Counted from the stretch's first letter, positions 1 through 11,687 are shown. The stretch: DNA of 64,000 nucleotides from Eublepharis macularius (GCF_028583425.1 NC_072806.1:34952001-35016000); one strand, 5' to 3'. Notes: generated from the sequence alone by a model not told the origin. Made by a program: numbers and translations.

Positions 1-294
1 GCAGACCTCTCATGGAATTAAGTGGCAGAGGAATGCTTTCTTTTGCAACATCGCCCTCTAGTGGTCATGTGCAATTTGAGAATGCTCACTCAACAAGCAA
101 GCCTGCCGCTGCTAAGGATTTCAAACTTTCAAAACTGAAGCTCAGCCTTGCGGACTTCACAGGATCCCACTGTCCCTATTTACCAGGGGTGGTCCCTATG
201 TTTGGCTACCTAGTTTTGTCAGTGTCTCTGTGTTTGCCTTTGGGGGCCGATTTGTTCAAGGCAAGTTGCGAACCTTGTCATTCTTTAGGGTTTG
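1..294. other. No recognised feature
   Basis: I see no gene or clear repeat here. The 106-codon open frame shows no conserved motif. Confidence 0.4.
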
Positions 295-308
295 TTTCCC
301 TCTCTAGA

Positions 309-674
309 GAAGTTAGCCGTGTTAGTCTGTAGTGGAAAAATCAGAAAGAGTCCAGTAGCACCTTTAAGACTAACCAATTTTATTGTAGCATAAGCTTTCG
401 AGAATCAAGTTCTCTTCGTCAGATGCATGATACAAACTGGTCAAATACAGAAGAGGAAGGTGGAGAGGGGAGAGAAGGGGACATATATCAGAAGGGGACA
501 GGATGCGCTTCCTGTCCCCTTCTGATATATGTCCCCTTCTCTCCCCTCTCCACCCTCCTCTTCTGTATTTGACCAGTTTGTATCATGCATCTGACGAAGA
601 GAACTTGATTCTCGAAAGCTTATGCTACAATAAAATTGGTTAGTCTTAAAGGTGCTACTGGACTCTTTCTGATT
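309..674 (+). mobile_element. Foldback copy of a Penelope-like family with hammerhead-like motif
   Basis: A near-perfect inverted repeat: arms 334-503 and 510-about 676 around a 6-base loop. The insertion is bounded by the 14-bp direct repeat TTTCCCTCTCTAGA (295-308 and 675-688). Each arm carries the hammerhead-like sequence (minus strand 388-426, plus strand 587-625). The variable-length target duplication suggests reverse-transcribed insertion rather than a cut-and-paste MITE. Confidence 0.75.
587..625 (+). ncRNA. Hammerhead-like motif, representative copy
   Basis: Stem I GCAT (587-590) with ATGC (622-625); core CTGACGA; stem II GAGAA with TTCTC; GAAA; loopless 2-bp stem III AG with CT; predicted cleavage after CTT at 621. 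As in the element at 45.3 kb, one extra base (A) precedes stem II. Confidence 0.5.
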
Positions 675-859
675 TTTCCCTCTCTAGACTCTCTAAGACA
701 ACATTCAGAAGTTACAGCAGCCATCATTTTATCTGTGATACTTACAAACAGGGTCTGTTTGCCGTGCTGGCACACTCATTTGCTTCTCCGCCCACCAAAA
801 TGTGCAGCATGCTCGAAAGTTTCCTGGCTTGGGGTGTCTTCAATCAATCTCTAATGTCT

Positions 860-1140
860 ATTGGATAGGACAACATGAATTCAAAAGATATTAAAGTTTC
901 ACTTTGCATTGAACTCTACAAATATGTTATTAAATATCTTACTAAGTAATCTCATAAAAATACACAGTGAACTATTTAAATATCTGGTGACAGTAGTATA
1001 TGCAGCAAAAAGGAAGGCAGAATCCTGTCTAGATTTGACAGAATTGATGGATAAGTTATACAAATACGCAACAATGGCAAAATTAACATCTTACATACAT
1101 AATATTAGAATTTCAGGAAAAATGGAAACTTTTTTTGATT
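860..1140 (+). mobile_element. L1 ORF2 C-terminal fragment
   Basis: Reads AAKRKAESCLDLTELMDKLY, ATMAKLTSYIHN and FFDYVAETI, similar to the ORF2 tail at 28.7 kb. Followed directly by a SINE. Confidence 0.65.
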
Positions 1141-1144
1141 ATGT

Positions 1145-1400
1145 AGCTGAAACTATAACAACAACAACAAAAACATTTAATTTATATACTGCTCTTCAGG
1201 ACAACTTAATGCAGTTTACAAAGTGTGTTATTACTATCCTCACACGACAATCAACCTGTGAGATGGGTGGGGCTGAGAGAGCTCCAAGAAGCAGTGGCTG
1301 ACCCGAGGTCACCCAGCGAGCTTCAAGAGGAGGAGTGGGGAATCAAACCCGGCTCTCCAGATTAGAGTCCTGCCTCTCTAAACCACTATACTAAACTGGT
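1145..1400 (-). mobile_element. tRNA-derived SINE (squamate type)
   Basis: Inverse of a tRNA-type head with box B (inverse of GGTTTGATTCC), a body with GGGTGGGGCTGAGAGAGCTC and a tail inverse of GGCAGTATATAAATT, then AACAACAACA. The same family is at 13160-13400 (+) and 54958-55215 (-). Confidence 0.8.
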
Positions 1401-1404
1401 TCTC

Positions 1405-2300
1405 TACTAAGAACAATGATCAGTAAATCAACTAAGAACAATCATCAGTAAATGGGTTAGTTATTAAATTTGTAACTTAAAATACAGAATATAAAATCTT
1501 GAATATAAATGTACTTTAACATAAGCAAGTACTACTGTGTCTCACAGAAAGTGTTTTATTATTTTTTTTTGATAAAGCGGATGGTAGGGAGAAATACTTT
1601 GTGGTTTATATATTCTGTTATATGTAACTATTTCTGTTTTATGCAACTGTGTTATAAAATCCCTTTTCCCTTTCTGCATTCCTTTTATTATTGTTTTTTA
1701 AAAACAAAATTTAAAGCAACACAATTGAAACTGATGGACCATTTCTGCAAGGCAATTCTGTTTTGAGAAGAATTAAAAGCATTTTATTTAGAAGGCCCCG
1801 TTTTAGTCCTGCCATCTCAAATGAAATACTTTTAGGCAATAGATGCCTCCAAAGCCCTTACTTCAGAGTCACTACTGAGATATGTGGACCCATTATCTGA
1901 CTTGGTATGGGGTTTTTCATGTGTTTACTATTGACCCAAGAATAGCTGCCTACCTTACAAGGTGGTCGTGAGGACATAATGTACATGCAGCATTTTGAAC
2001 TCTATGCACATGCTTTGTGGTTTTGGTTTGTACAAAAAAGCCAACCTTGCTTTCAGGGCCTTTTATGTTGAGCGCTTAATTAACACAATTCCCACGAAGG
2101 TGGCCCTAACAATATGCCTGAATTTAGTGGGAACTTATTGAATACTTTTGCTCCGTAGCATCGTCCTAGCAACCCTGGGAAATCCATCTCCCTGAATTAA
2201 TAAGCCAAATGTTTAGGTGCCTGGAGAGTTAATGTTTAACCTATAATTGGGGTGATATTACGGCAACAGAAACATGTAAAGCTGAACCTTTTCTCTACAT
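1405..2300. other. No recognised feature
   Basis: A/T-rich sequence between a SINE and the GPCR; may hold the GPCR promoter, but no motif decides it. Confidence 0.4.
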
Positions 2301-2310
2301 AACTGCAAGG

Positions 2311-2356
2311 TGTGTGTGTGTGTGTATGAGACAGAGAGAGAGAGACAGAGAGAGAT
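2311..2356. repeat. (TG)n(AG)n microsatellite
   Basis: Short TG run followed by GAGAGACAGAG repeats, just upstream of the GPCR gene. Confidence 0.9.
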
Positions 2357-2456
2357 TCTACCTGCATAATCCAGCAGAGAGCTACCAGATATATGGGAAT
2401 CAAGAGAGCCACAATTTTAAGCCACTTAAAATCTGATTCTTTCATTTCCCCCCATC

Positions 2457-3437
2457 ATGAGTGAATATCCAATCTGTTTCAATGGCACCACTAATGTTTG
2501 GAACAGGCGGCTGGTTCTTTCCTTGGGGATCCCTCAGCTGACTCTCACCATCATCTCGATGGCCTTCAACTCCACAGTCATCATCGCTGTTGTGCTTTCC
2601 AAAGACCTCCACAAACCCATCTTCATTCTCTTCTGCAACCTGGCAATCTCCGATCTTCTTTCCAGCTCCTCCGGGTTCTGGATCACCACTTGGTTTCTCA
2701 CCGACCCAGAAAGTACCGTTGTCGGGTCCAAGGACATCCTCCTGCCGTATGCCTTCTACACCATGTCGATTCTGGCCACCATCTATAACTTAGTCGTCAT
2801 TGGGATTGAGCGTTACTTGGCGGTGGCTGAATGTCTCTGGGTGAGATACAGTGTCACCAGAAAGCAGACCCTGGGCATTGTGTTGGTCACTTGGCTGCTC
2901 GCGTTCTTCTTGGGCTTCATGCCCCTGATGGGGTGGAATTGCCTGAAGAAGGCCAACGTCTCTGCTCTTTATAGCCCTCTTTGCATTGACTATCTGATCT
3001 TTATCACTGTCCCCCACTGTGCAGTGGCTTTAATCCTACCGCTCTTCACGTATGTCAACATCATTGGGTTCTTGAGAAAGCAGACAATGACCATGGTGGC
3101 CCTGGGACAAGCTCAAGCCACCTACAAGTTGGCTGAAATCCAGGTAGCCCGGACTAGCGTGTTCATCTGGCTCCTAGCTTTGCTGTCTTATGCACCCTTC
3201 TTTGTAGGCGTTCTGCTTGACTCTGCTCATCAAGACTGCCCAGGCGATCTCTCTCGTGGCATCTACATATTCAGAAACCTTACAGCTATGATGATAACTA
3301 TGAATTCGCTGGGAAACCCCATCATATACACTCTAAAAATGAAAAAACTGAGGCACAGACTCAAGTTTTTGAAAAGCCCCTCCAGCCATCGCATCCACGT
3401 GCAGGTGGTTGGAAACACACAGCGTTGCTTGCGGTGA
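2457..3437 (+). CDS. Intronless rhodopsin-like (class A) GPCR, MECA-type, orphan
   Basis: A single uninterrupted 326-codon frame. It predicts a seven-helix plasma-membrane receptor signalling through G proteins; the ligand cannot be read from sequence. Visible marks: N-glycosylation site NGT near residue 9, TM1 Asn in AFNST (residue 38), TM2 LAISDLL with Asp66, ERY (118-120) at the end of TM3, TM4 Trp146, TM5 Pro195, and NPIIY (287-291) in TM7. The usual TM3 cysteine is absent. Instead ECL2 has GWNC (Cys162) and a second Cys176, the intraloop pair known in the S1P/LPA group; this and the missing TM3 cysteine place it near the MECA receptors (established family traits). TM6 lacks the usual CWxP tryptophan context and reads LLSYAP. 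The start is the first ATG, just after a pyrimidine tract. I do not recognise the exact orthologue. An AATAAA at 4285-4290 could end its transcript. Confidence 0.85.
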   Translation: MSEYPICFNGTTNVWNRRLVLSLGIPQLTLTIISMAFNSTVIIAVVLSKDLHKPIFILFCNLAISDLLSSSSGFWITTWFLTDPESTVVGSKDILLPYAFYTMSILATIYNLVVIGIERYLAVAECLWVRYSVTRKQTLGIVLVTWLLAFFLGFMPLMGWNCLKKANVSALYSPLCIDYLIFITVPHCAVALILPLFTYVNIIGFLRKQTMTMVALGQAQATYKLAEIQVARTSVFIWLLALLSYAPFFVGVLLDSAHQDCPGDLSRGIYIFRNLTAMMITMNSLGNPIIYTLKMKKLRHRLKFLKSPSSHRIHVQVVGNTQRCLR

Positions 3438-3914
3438 GCACAGTGGAGGCAGTCCGGCAGCTTTCCTTCCAAGCATCTTGAAATACCCAAGCAGGCATGA
3501 CCCTGTCTCTTGATGAGGGCTACAGGTCGCTTTGCTGTTGGGGAGCTGAATTCCTACCTTAGCACGCCAGTTAGTAAATTTCAGCACCAGGATGGGTGGA
3601 CAGTTCCCCAGTACCCAGAAATTGTATTGTCCGTTTCCTACTGAGAACATGATCTTGCTCTGAAGTTTAGAATATGGTAGGCTATTCAGTGCAAACTATA
3701 CAGTTTTGTTGTGAATCATTTTGCCGTGACTTATCCGAGCACAGAAACTCAACCAACGGCTATTTTCTTTTGATCAGAAAAACAGCACTCCTACTTTATA
3801 AAGAATGCGTGTGCAGATTAATGAGTTTCATAACATCCGATTGATCGTATCCAGGGAGACAGCCACAAAGATCTATCTTTTTACAAATCTCTAAGGAACT
3901 CAGGGCAGAATAAT

Positions 3915-4075
3915 TGTTTCCCCATTTTGTCCTCACAGCAACCCTGTGGGGTAGATTAGGCTGAGAGATGGTGACCAGTCCAAGATCTTCCAGTGAGCAC
4001 CACAGCTGAGTGTCAAGTTGAACTCTGAGCTCCCCATTCCTAGTCTGACACTCCAGCCACTACACCACACTGCTT
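3915..4075 (-). mobile_element. tRNA-derived SINE fragment
   Basis: CCTCACAGCAACCCTGTGGG and CCACTACACCACACTGC are the inverse of the second SINE subfamily. Confidence 0.75.
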
Positions 4076-4284
4076 CACAAACATTCTTATTATACAAATA
4101 TATTTCTTGTGCATGACTGACTAGCTTACTTATGCATTTTGTGTTGGGGCGGGAATCTTTTAGGTCAACGTTTTTAAATGAATTAAGCCTCTCCATTTAT
4201 TTTTCATTGAGAAATGTAGTTTTGCATATATTAATGTGTTAATTTTCTGTTTGTGTTATTATGAGAGATTTGCTGATGTGCCAC

Positions 4285-4290
4285 AATAAA
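4285..4290 (+). terminator. Candidate poly(A) signal of the GPCR gene
   Basis: A canonical AATAAA about 850 bases downstream of the GPCR stop codon, on the coding strand. It is the first convincing one seen after the gene; assignment is inference. Confidence 0.35.
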
Positions 4291-4594
4291 TCCATTTGTT
4301 CAGTAACCAAGGGCTTGGAAGAGGGGGATGCCTGCTGCAGCTCTGCTTGCTTTATCGCTCTGACCTCTTAAGGTTCACTGACCTTAAGGACTGTTTAATG
4401 CTGGGCTGTCTTTTATCAACTTCTGGAAAAGTCATGTATTTTGTAATATTTCCAGCAACCCCAGACACATACTTACAGTTTTTTTAAAAAAAATGTTATT
4501 TAATATTTGAATATGGATTGTGTCGAGTATTTCTTTGAAACACAATGACCTTAACTATATGCTTAGGATGAGTGTGGAATGACCTATGTCTTAA

Positions 4595-4840
4595 AGGCAG
4601 TGTGGTGTAATAGTTAAGAGTGCTGGGTTACGATCTGGGAGACCCAAGTTCAACTCTTCTCTCTGCCATGGAGGCTCACTGGTGACCTTGGGCTAGTCAC
4701 ACACTCTCAGCCTAACCGACCTCACAGGGTTGTTGTGTGGATACCGTGGAGGGGAGGAGAATGATGTACGTCACTTTGGGTACCCGTTGGGTGAGAAAGG
4801 TGGAATATACATGAAGTAAATATAATGGTGAATAAAATTC
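4595..4840 (+). mobile_element. tRNA-derived SINE, second subfamily
   Basis: Head CAGTGTGGTGTAATAGTTAA, box-B-like AAGTTCAACTC, body TGACCTTGGGCTAGTCACA, tail GGTACCCGTTGGGTGAGAAA and AAGTAAATA. Confidence 0.8.
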
Positions 4841-5699
4841 ACTTGAGAATCTTTAACAAAGATATGCAGCAAAAAACTCTCCATAATCTTTTGGAGGTTT
4901 TTGATAAAACAATTGATCTCTTCCCCCCCCCCCCGCCCCCTTCTCCTCTCAACACTTGAGCTCACCAGGGAAATGAATTGTTTGCTCTAGCTCTGCATTG
5001 ATTTTTTGAATAAAGAATTTCTTCTTCCAGTATTATTAACCTTTAGCCAAAGGCTTAGCCTGCCCTATTTAATTTAATTTGCAAGTGCATTACTGCATAG
5101 GAAATAACCATGTTTCACAATGTTTGCCGATCACTAAACGTTAGTACTTTTATGGATATTAATTTCACCGTCCAGCATCAGCGGCAACCTGGAGACCAAC
5201 GGTGATGGGGGTATTTCGGTTGTTTGATCTCATTTTTTCTGTTCTGTTTTTTTTCCGTTGGCTGCTAATGATTTTTCCTTCATCGTCTGGTACCTGCTTC
5301 TCCAGCTTCTCTAGTATAACATTATACCAGGTTTTGCATTTCATTCTTCTGCTGTTAGACACAACATTAACAACAACAGCAACAACGAAAACTCCATCTT
5401 CAAGGGCAGTCTAGCTGAGGAGCAACAAGAGCGGAAAGCGTTTTGTTTTCCTTCCCACTGCTGGAAACAGGATGCCAGGTTAAATGGAATTTTGGTCTGA
5501 CCCAACAAGGCCATTATTATGAGTCAGAAATTGAACCTCCATGTATGGAGGCACTCTATCACCTCTGCATATCGTAGCTTAGGCTGTTGCAGCAAAAACA
5601 GCTGTTACTCCTTATGCTCACTGGCCTTAAGGACTGTTTGATTTCATCAACTTCTGGAAAAGTCATGTGTTTTGTAATGCAGGTAGAGATTCACCAGGG

Positions 5700-5828
5700 G
5701 CAGTGTGGCGTACTAGTCACAGCTCTCTGAGCTCTCTCAGCCCCAACCACCTCACAGGGTGTTTTGTTGTGGGGATAATAATGGCATGCTTTGTAAACTG
5801 CTCTGAGTGGGAGTTAATCATGGTCATA
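5700..5828 (+). mobile_element. tRNA-derived SINE body fragment
   Basis: GTGTGGCGTACTAG, CAGCTCTCTGAGCTCTCTCA and CTTTGTAAACTGCTCTGAGT match the same SINE; the Penelope-like copy at 5829 follows at once. Confidence 0.7.
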
Positions 5829-6455
5829 GATCCAGAGGAGTTAGCCGTGTTAGTCTGTAGTAGCAAAATCAAAAAGAGTCCGGTAGCACCTTTAAGACTA
5901 ACCAATTTTATTGTAGCATGAGCTTTCGAGAATCAAGTTCTCTTCGTCAGATGCATGATCCGAACTGGTCAAATACAGAAGAGGAGGGGAGAGAGGGGAG
6001 AGAAAGAAGGGGACATATATCACAAGGAGACAGAATGCAATTAGCGTGGAGGCAGTCAAAACATTCCTTTGCTTGGAAATGTAAACATCTCCTTTTGGTG
6101 TGCAGTCAGTTTGCCGTATTCATTTGTAGCAGTGAAAGTATCCAATTCCTATGTAGTATAAGCCTTCGATGACCACAGCTCTCCCTGCCAGCTGCATCTG
6201 ACAAAGAGAACTGTGATCCTCGAAAGCCCATACCAGGTGTCACTGGGCTCCCCCAGACCACGCCTCTGTAAAGGGAATCTGTTACCTGTGATAATGTGAT
6301 AACCATTCATAGTCTCTATTCAGTCCCAGCTTGACAGAGTCAAATTTGCATATGAATTCCAATTCAGCAGCCTCCCGTTGGATTTTGTTTTTGAAAGGTT
6401 TCTGTTGAACCACAGCGACCTTTAAGTCTTTGATGGAATGTCCTGGTAGATTGAA
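5829..6455 (-). mobile_element. Penelope-like element 3' portion, minus strand
   Basis: Minus strand reads a coding tail ([33 protein letters not shown]), resembling the end of GIY-YIG-bearing Penelope proteins, then the hammerhead-like region near 5921-5960 and the terminal TTAGTCTGTAGTAGC block. The family assignment rests on motif memory, not a search. A fossil. Confidence 0.6.
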
Positions 6456-6758
6456 GTTGTCCTGAAGGGCAGTATATAAATTGAATGTTATTATTATTAT
6501 TATATTATTATTACTGGCCAGAGTACCAGCACAAGAACATGAAAAGCTGGTTTCAAACATTTCAAATCCTGGGTCACCTTTGGCAGTCACTTTCTCAGCC
6601 AAACCTACCTTGTAGGGTTGTTGTCAAAAGACACAGTGCATCCCGTCCCTAACAGGAGCAATGATACTTCTTTTAGGTAGGTAACATTTTTAGTGCAATC
6701 CTAAGCAGAGCTAATCCTTGAAATCAATAGTTTAGCCTGGAGTAACTCTGTTTAGGAT

Positions 6759-7327
6759 CCAGAGGAGTTAGCCATGATAGTCTGTAGTTGCAAAACAGTA
6801 AAGTGTCTAGTAGCACTGTTAAGACTAACCAACTTTATTGTAGCATAAGCTTTTGAGAACCATGATGCATCTCTTCGTCAGATGCATCGTAAACTTTTGA
6901 GAACCACAGCTCTCTTTGTCAGATGCAACCGTATTGTAGGATAAGCTTTTGAGAACCACAGCTCTCTTTGTCAGATGCAACCGTATTGTAGCATAAGCTT
7001 TTGAGAATCACAGCTCTCTTCGTCAGATGCAACTGTATTGTAGCATAAGCTTTCCAAGAACCACAGCTCTCTTCGTCAGATGCAACTGTATTGTAGCATA
7101 AGCTTTCCAAGAACCACAGGCTCTCGTCAGATGCAACTGTATTGTAACATAAGCTTTTGAGAACCACAGCTCTCTTCATCAGATGCAACTGTATTGTAGC
7201 ATAAGCTTTCGAGAACCACAGGCCTGTTCATCTGACGATGCATCTGACGAAGAGAGCTGTGGTTCTCCAAAGCTTATGCTACAATAAAGTTGGTTAGTCT
7301 TAAAGGCGCTACTGGACTCTTTACTAT
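6759..7327 (-). mobile_element. Penelope-like copy with a tandem hammerhead-like array
   Basis: Flanked by the 10-bp direct repeat TGTTTAGGAT (6749-6758 and 7328-7337). Inside, about six tandem units of 52-53 bp (roughly 6890-7230), each with CTGACGA-type core, hairpin and GAAAGCTTATGC on the minus strand, then an inverted single copy on the plus strand (7240-7279). Confidence 0.75.
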
Positions 7328-7739
7328 TGTTTAGGATTACGCTGTTGGTCTCCATTGGTTGACTACTGAAAATCCTTTCTATCAAAGCCGGGGCTGGGAA
7401 GGGCCTTGGTGCCGTAGCATTGCGTTCAGATTCTAGAGTTTTAAGATCCCTTTCTAGGGTTGCCAAGTTGGGAAATTCCTGGAGATCTGAGGGGGGGGGG
7501 TGAAACCTGGAGAAACCGGGGTTTGGGGAGGGAAAGGACCTCGGCATGGCATAATTCCATAAAACCCACCCCCTCAAAGCAGCCATTTTCTCCAGGTGAA
7601 CTGATGTCTGTTGTAATTCCGGGAGCTCTCCATCCACTACCTGGAGGCTGGCAACCCTATCCCTTCCCCCAAAGAGAGGTCAGTGATCGATTGGTCCAAA
7701 ACCCCTCAACGAAATTAAAAAGCTGCAAACTCTTCCGGC

Positions 7740-8130
7740 GGGTGCAATTTGCTCGGTCTGGAAAGGCCAGAGCCCGGCCGGCCGGAGCGTTTCTTTCGGA
7801 AGGGAGGCGGAGCAGGAAACCGCTCGCGTTCAGCCGGCCCCGCACCTCCCGCAGCCTCCGCCGCGCGGCGCCATCCGGCCGGGCGCCTCGAAGGGGCGGA
7901 CCGGTGGGCGGAGGGCCGCGAGCTGCGCAGCCGGAGCCCCGCCCGGCCGGAACCCACGTGGAGCCCGGCGGAGCCATGCAGGAGGCGCGCGGCTGCAGCG
8001 TCTGCTCGGAGGGGGGCCCGCGGCCGGCCAAGTACCGCTGCCCCAGCTGCAGGGCCCGCTAGTGAGTGGCGGGCGGGCGGCTCCGTCCAGGGGCCCGCCT
8101 CTTGCAGCGCGCTTCCCTGGGAGGGAGCTC
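7740..8130. promoter_or_regulatory. ZNHIT3: CpG-island promoter of ZNHIT3
   Basis: A block extremely rich in G, C and CpG, in sharp contrast to the A/T-rich surroundings, covering the 5' UTR, exon 1 and the start of intron 1. No TATA box seen, as expected for a housekeeping CpG promoter. Confidence 0.75.
7976..8061 (+). CDS. ZNHIT3: ZNHIT3 coding exon 1
   Basis: Begins at the ATG in a good Kozak setting (GGAGCCATGC) and ends at a GTGAGT donor after the first two bases of a Tyr codon. It carries the first two Cys pairs of the HIT finger (CSVC and CPSC). Confidence 0.93.
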
Positions 8131-11100
8131 TGCGGAGGCCCGGGGCGGGGGGGCTTACTCCCCAGGAAACCGGCCCTCTCCCCTTAGCAGCCCCAGATGC
8201 GCAGGGCGGGTCGTCCTCTCGTCCCCAGGGAGCGAAGGGGGACTCTGTATATGCTCAGAGGTGCTGCGGCTGGTGCAGTAAGGATTGGGTTGTGCACGCT
8301 GTACAGGCCCAGACGTGCCCTCTGCGCACGTGTCCAGCAGGCGGCCTCAATAAGCGTCCCTTGCGTCTGTCCTCGAGACGGGGGCTTCTCGGTGGCAAAA
8401 TGCCCTCTGTAAATGCTCAGAGTCGATCTCGTTTTGCGTGCGCTTTAGGGGCAGGGATCAGATACGGCCCGTTATGGGCGGAAAGGTCCGAACCAGGAGG
8501 GAGAGGCGGGGAAGCAGCCCTCCCGCCCCGGCAGCACGGGGTTGCAGTTCGCCCAGCCCGGGCGGGGGTGGGGGGGAGTGCCAAACTACAACTCCCGGAA
8601 TTTCCTTGGGGAGGTGACGGGAGAGCTTGGGTCTGAGTGCACACGAGGGCGCTCTGTTAACCCACAGCACGGGGGCTTTGGCGCGACCCCCTGACCGATT
8701 TCCATCCCCTTCAGCTAAACTACGGTGGGCTTCAGTTTCCTGGACTTGAGCACCCCCCCCCCAAACACACACACAGCCTAAACGCCCTGAGCCCCCTAAC
8801 GCCCCGGCATGCATTCCTTTGCCCAGAGTCTGCAGGCAGGCACGTGGGTGTGGGTCAGGACCTGGGGAAACGAAACCCTGCCCTCAAGACATAGCTGACA
8901 CATGGCGACCCCTGCTGGGCTTTTCATGGCAAGAGACTAACAGTGGTGGCTCGCCGTTGCCTGCCCCCGCAACCTTGGGCTTCCTTGGAGGGCTCCCATC
9001 TAATTAAAGGGGGCCCTAGTCCACCACTAACATCAAGAGGGGACCAGAGGCAGCATAGTGTAGTGGCTGGAGCGGCAGACTAGGATCTGGGCAACCCAGG
9101 TTCGATTCCCTGCTGTGCCGTGTAATCTCACTGGTTGACCTTCAACCAGTCACAAGACTGTGGGAAAGGTGTGTCGAGAAAGGGCTTGAAGCAAATGAGG
9201 TGGTGGTCTTGTGGGGTTTTTGGGAGAGGGTTCCCTCCAAATTTCTGCCTCCCTATAAGTGGGGGGTGGATGAGTTTCTTGCTCTTTATTGTGTTGTTGT
9301 TGCTTTTTATTGTGTATCTGTGGGACTGCCTCTCCCCATATGAACCCCAGAGTACTCTGCTCCAGCAATAAACATCTATTAAAGATCCCTGGCCCTAGGG
9401 AGGCCCGCCTAGCATCGACCAGAGCCAGGGCCTTTTCAGTCCTGGCCCCAGCCTGGTGGAACACTCTGTCCAGTGAGACCAGGGCCCGGCGGGATTTGTT
9501 AGCTTTCCACCGGGCCTGTAAGACAGAGCTATTCCGCCAGGCATATGGTTGCTGCGAGGCGGTGTCCCCTAGCCGGGGAAGTATGGCATGTGCCCTCCCT
9601 ACTAGTGTCACCTTCCATCTCTCACATATTTCCCTGCCAAAATGCTCTGGCGATGGCTAAAAAGAGGTGGTCGTCTAGATTATTGTGCCGCTGTGTCTAT
9701 ATATATAGATACATATGTATTTTAATCTAAGGTATTTAAATGTTTTATGGTTTTAAATCGTATAAATTGTGAAATGTGATTTTAAATTCTGGTTGTAATC
9801 CGCCCTGAGCCTGCTGATGTGGGGAGGGCAGAATATAAATTGAATATAAATAAATAAAATTGTGTTGCCCGTAGGAATCCCGAAGGCTTGGCTTCAGATC
9901 CTATTTTCAGTCTTAGAGGCTGTAAGCCCTGTGAAGAAGCAGCAGCAGCAGGCTGCCTCTGTGCCCGTGCAGAGTGAACATAACAGAAAGCTGCCTTGTG
10001 TAGACTGGAACCAACAACTGTTCCCTTTAACTGAAGATGGTGGGGGCCAAATTTGGGACATCCTTCAGGCAAAGATGCTCCACCACTGAGCCATGGCCCT
10101 CTTTTTCATCAGCTCCCACCCACCAGATACTTGGGGCCATGCTTTGACCTTAGTGAGGCAACTCCAGTATGGAGGTATGAGTGTGCTTTAAAACCTGACA
10201 TCACTTTCTTTACCCGTTTGTGGCAAGATTCACTCCCTCCATGAAACTTTACACATTTTAGGTCTCTCTGTCACCCCCTCCAGCTTGAAAACCGCTAGAC
10301 TTGCTCTTGATCTCACACAGCTGCTATATACTAAGAAATGCCATTTTTGTCCTGGGCACCTAATGTAACAAAATTGTGCCTCCAGTTTTAGAGGCAGTCT
10401 ATCACTGAATGGCAGTTGCTGGAGAGTAAATGGGATAGGAAAATTTGTTGCCTTCCTGGCCTGCTGATGGGCTATCCTGGCGGTTGAACTAGATGGGCTC
10501 TTGATCTGATTCAACAGAGCAGTTCTTATTTGCCATGGTAATAAAGAGTGAAGTCTCCATGTTCAATGGCAGTCTACCCCTGATCCCAGCTGCTGGGGGC
10601 AGGGGGTGACGGGAGGGCTGTTTTCTTCATGCAGTAGTGATCTGGCTACCTGCTTTGGGAAGCGGGATTCTGGACTACTGATCTTACGTTCTGATACGCA
10701 TTTTCAAGTTTTAAATTCCGTTTGTTTCTTGCAGTTGTTCCGTGCCCTGCTACAAGAAGCACAAAGGTAGTCTGGTTTTCCTCTACCTCCCTTGTTCCCT
10801 ATTCAGAGATGTTGGTTTCTGGGGAAATTAGAACAGAAAATGTTTCTGGAAAATATCCACGGCATTTAATCCGATATCCTGATTTAGCACAATTACTTTA
10901 CTTTTAAAAAACAAGTTTTAAAAGTGCCAGTCTTAATTTTATGTCTCAATAGCAACAAGTATTTGAACTGAAATAGTCGATCAGGAAAGAAATACATTGT
11001 GTGTTTTAATTGTTATTTTCAAAAGATTTCAAAGCTTTATGTGGAAATAGTTTTTATTTACAATAATACTAGTAAAAATACCAAGACAATACAGCATATA

Positions 11101-11627
11101 CCTTGCTTAAAGGGGGAAAAAAACCCTAAAGGTAGTGAATACTGTTAATGCACTATTTTAGTCTGTGTTTTGATTTGACGTGAATCGTGAATACGTACCT
11201 TGTCCTCCCCCCCCCTTTTTTATCTTTATTATTTATGGCTTTTTTTTCTCTACCCCACCACTCAATTTACAAGCCAGTAGAGCACACACGTATTCTTGAC
11301 AAGTTCCTTGGGATGTTCACTTGAAAAACAATTACAACTTTGAAATTGCCACGCTGGCCTGATATTTTACGTTATTGGCAATGGCATCCATTTCATTGTT
11401 ACTATTTTCATCAAAGAATGAATCATTAGACAGGGAAAAAATTCTGTGGAAAAATAAAAGGATTGGAATATATTCTGAAATTTTTTTTGCCCCGTATCTT
11501 TTGTCGGTTTTGGAGTAGGTCCTTGGATCACCTGCTGTGTGATTTGGCCCGTTTGCTTGCCATTGGCCACTGTGTTGTGCCAGATCTTGCTGTGTGTGTT
11601 CCTCCTCCATGCTAAGGGGGACTGAAC

Positions 11628-11687
<60 letters not shown>

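Noticed and set aside
7657-8031. Minus-strand frames over ZNHIT3 exon 1
   Set aside because: Antisense shadows in GC-rich sequence; no motif.
7749-8636. 295-codon plus-strand open frame over the CpG island
   Set aside because: Shadow frame in GC-rich DNA; the real exon 1 of ZNHIT3 is in another frame, and no domain is visible.
9060-9120. Possible tRNA gene (box A and box B present)
   Set aside because: The fold fails and the same head recurs in many SINEs; it is a SINE head.
9150-9611. 153-codon minus-strand frame
   Set aside because: Antisense of a CR1/L2 LINE end.
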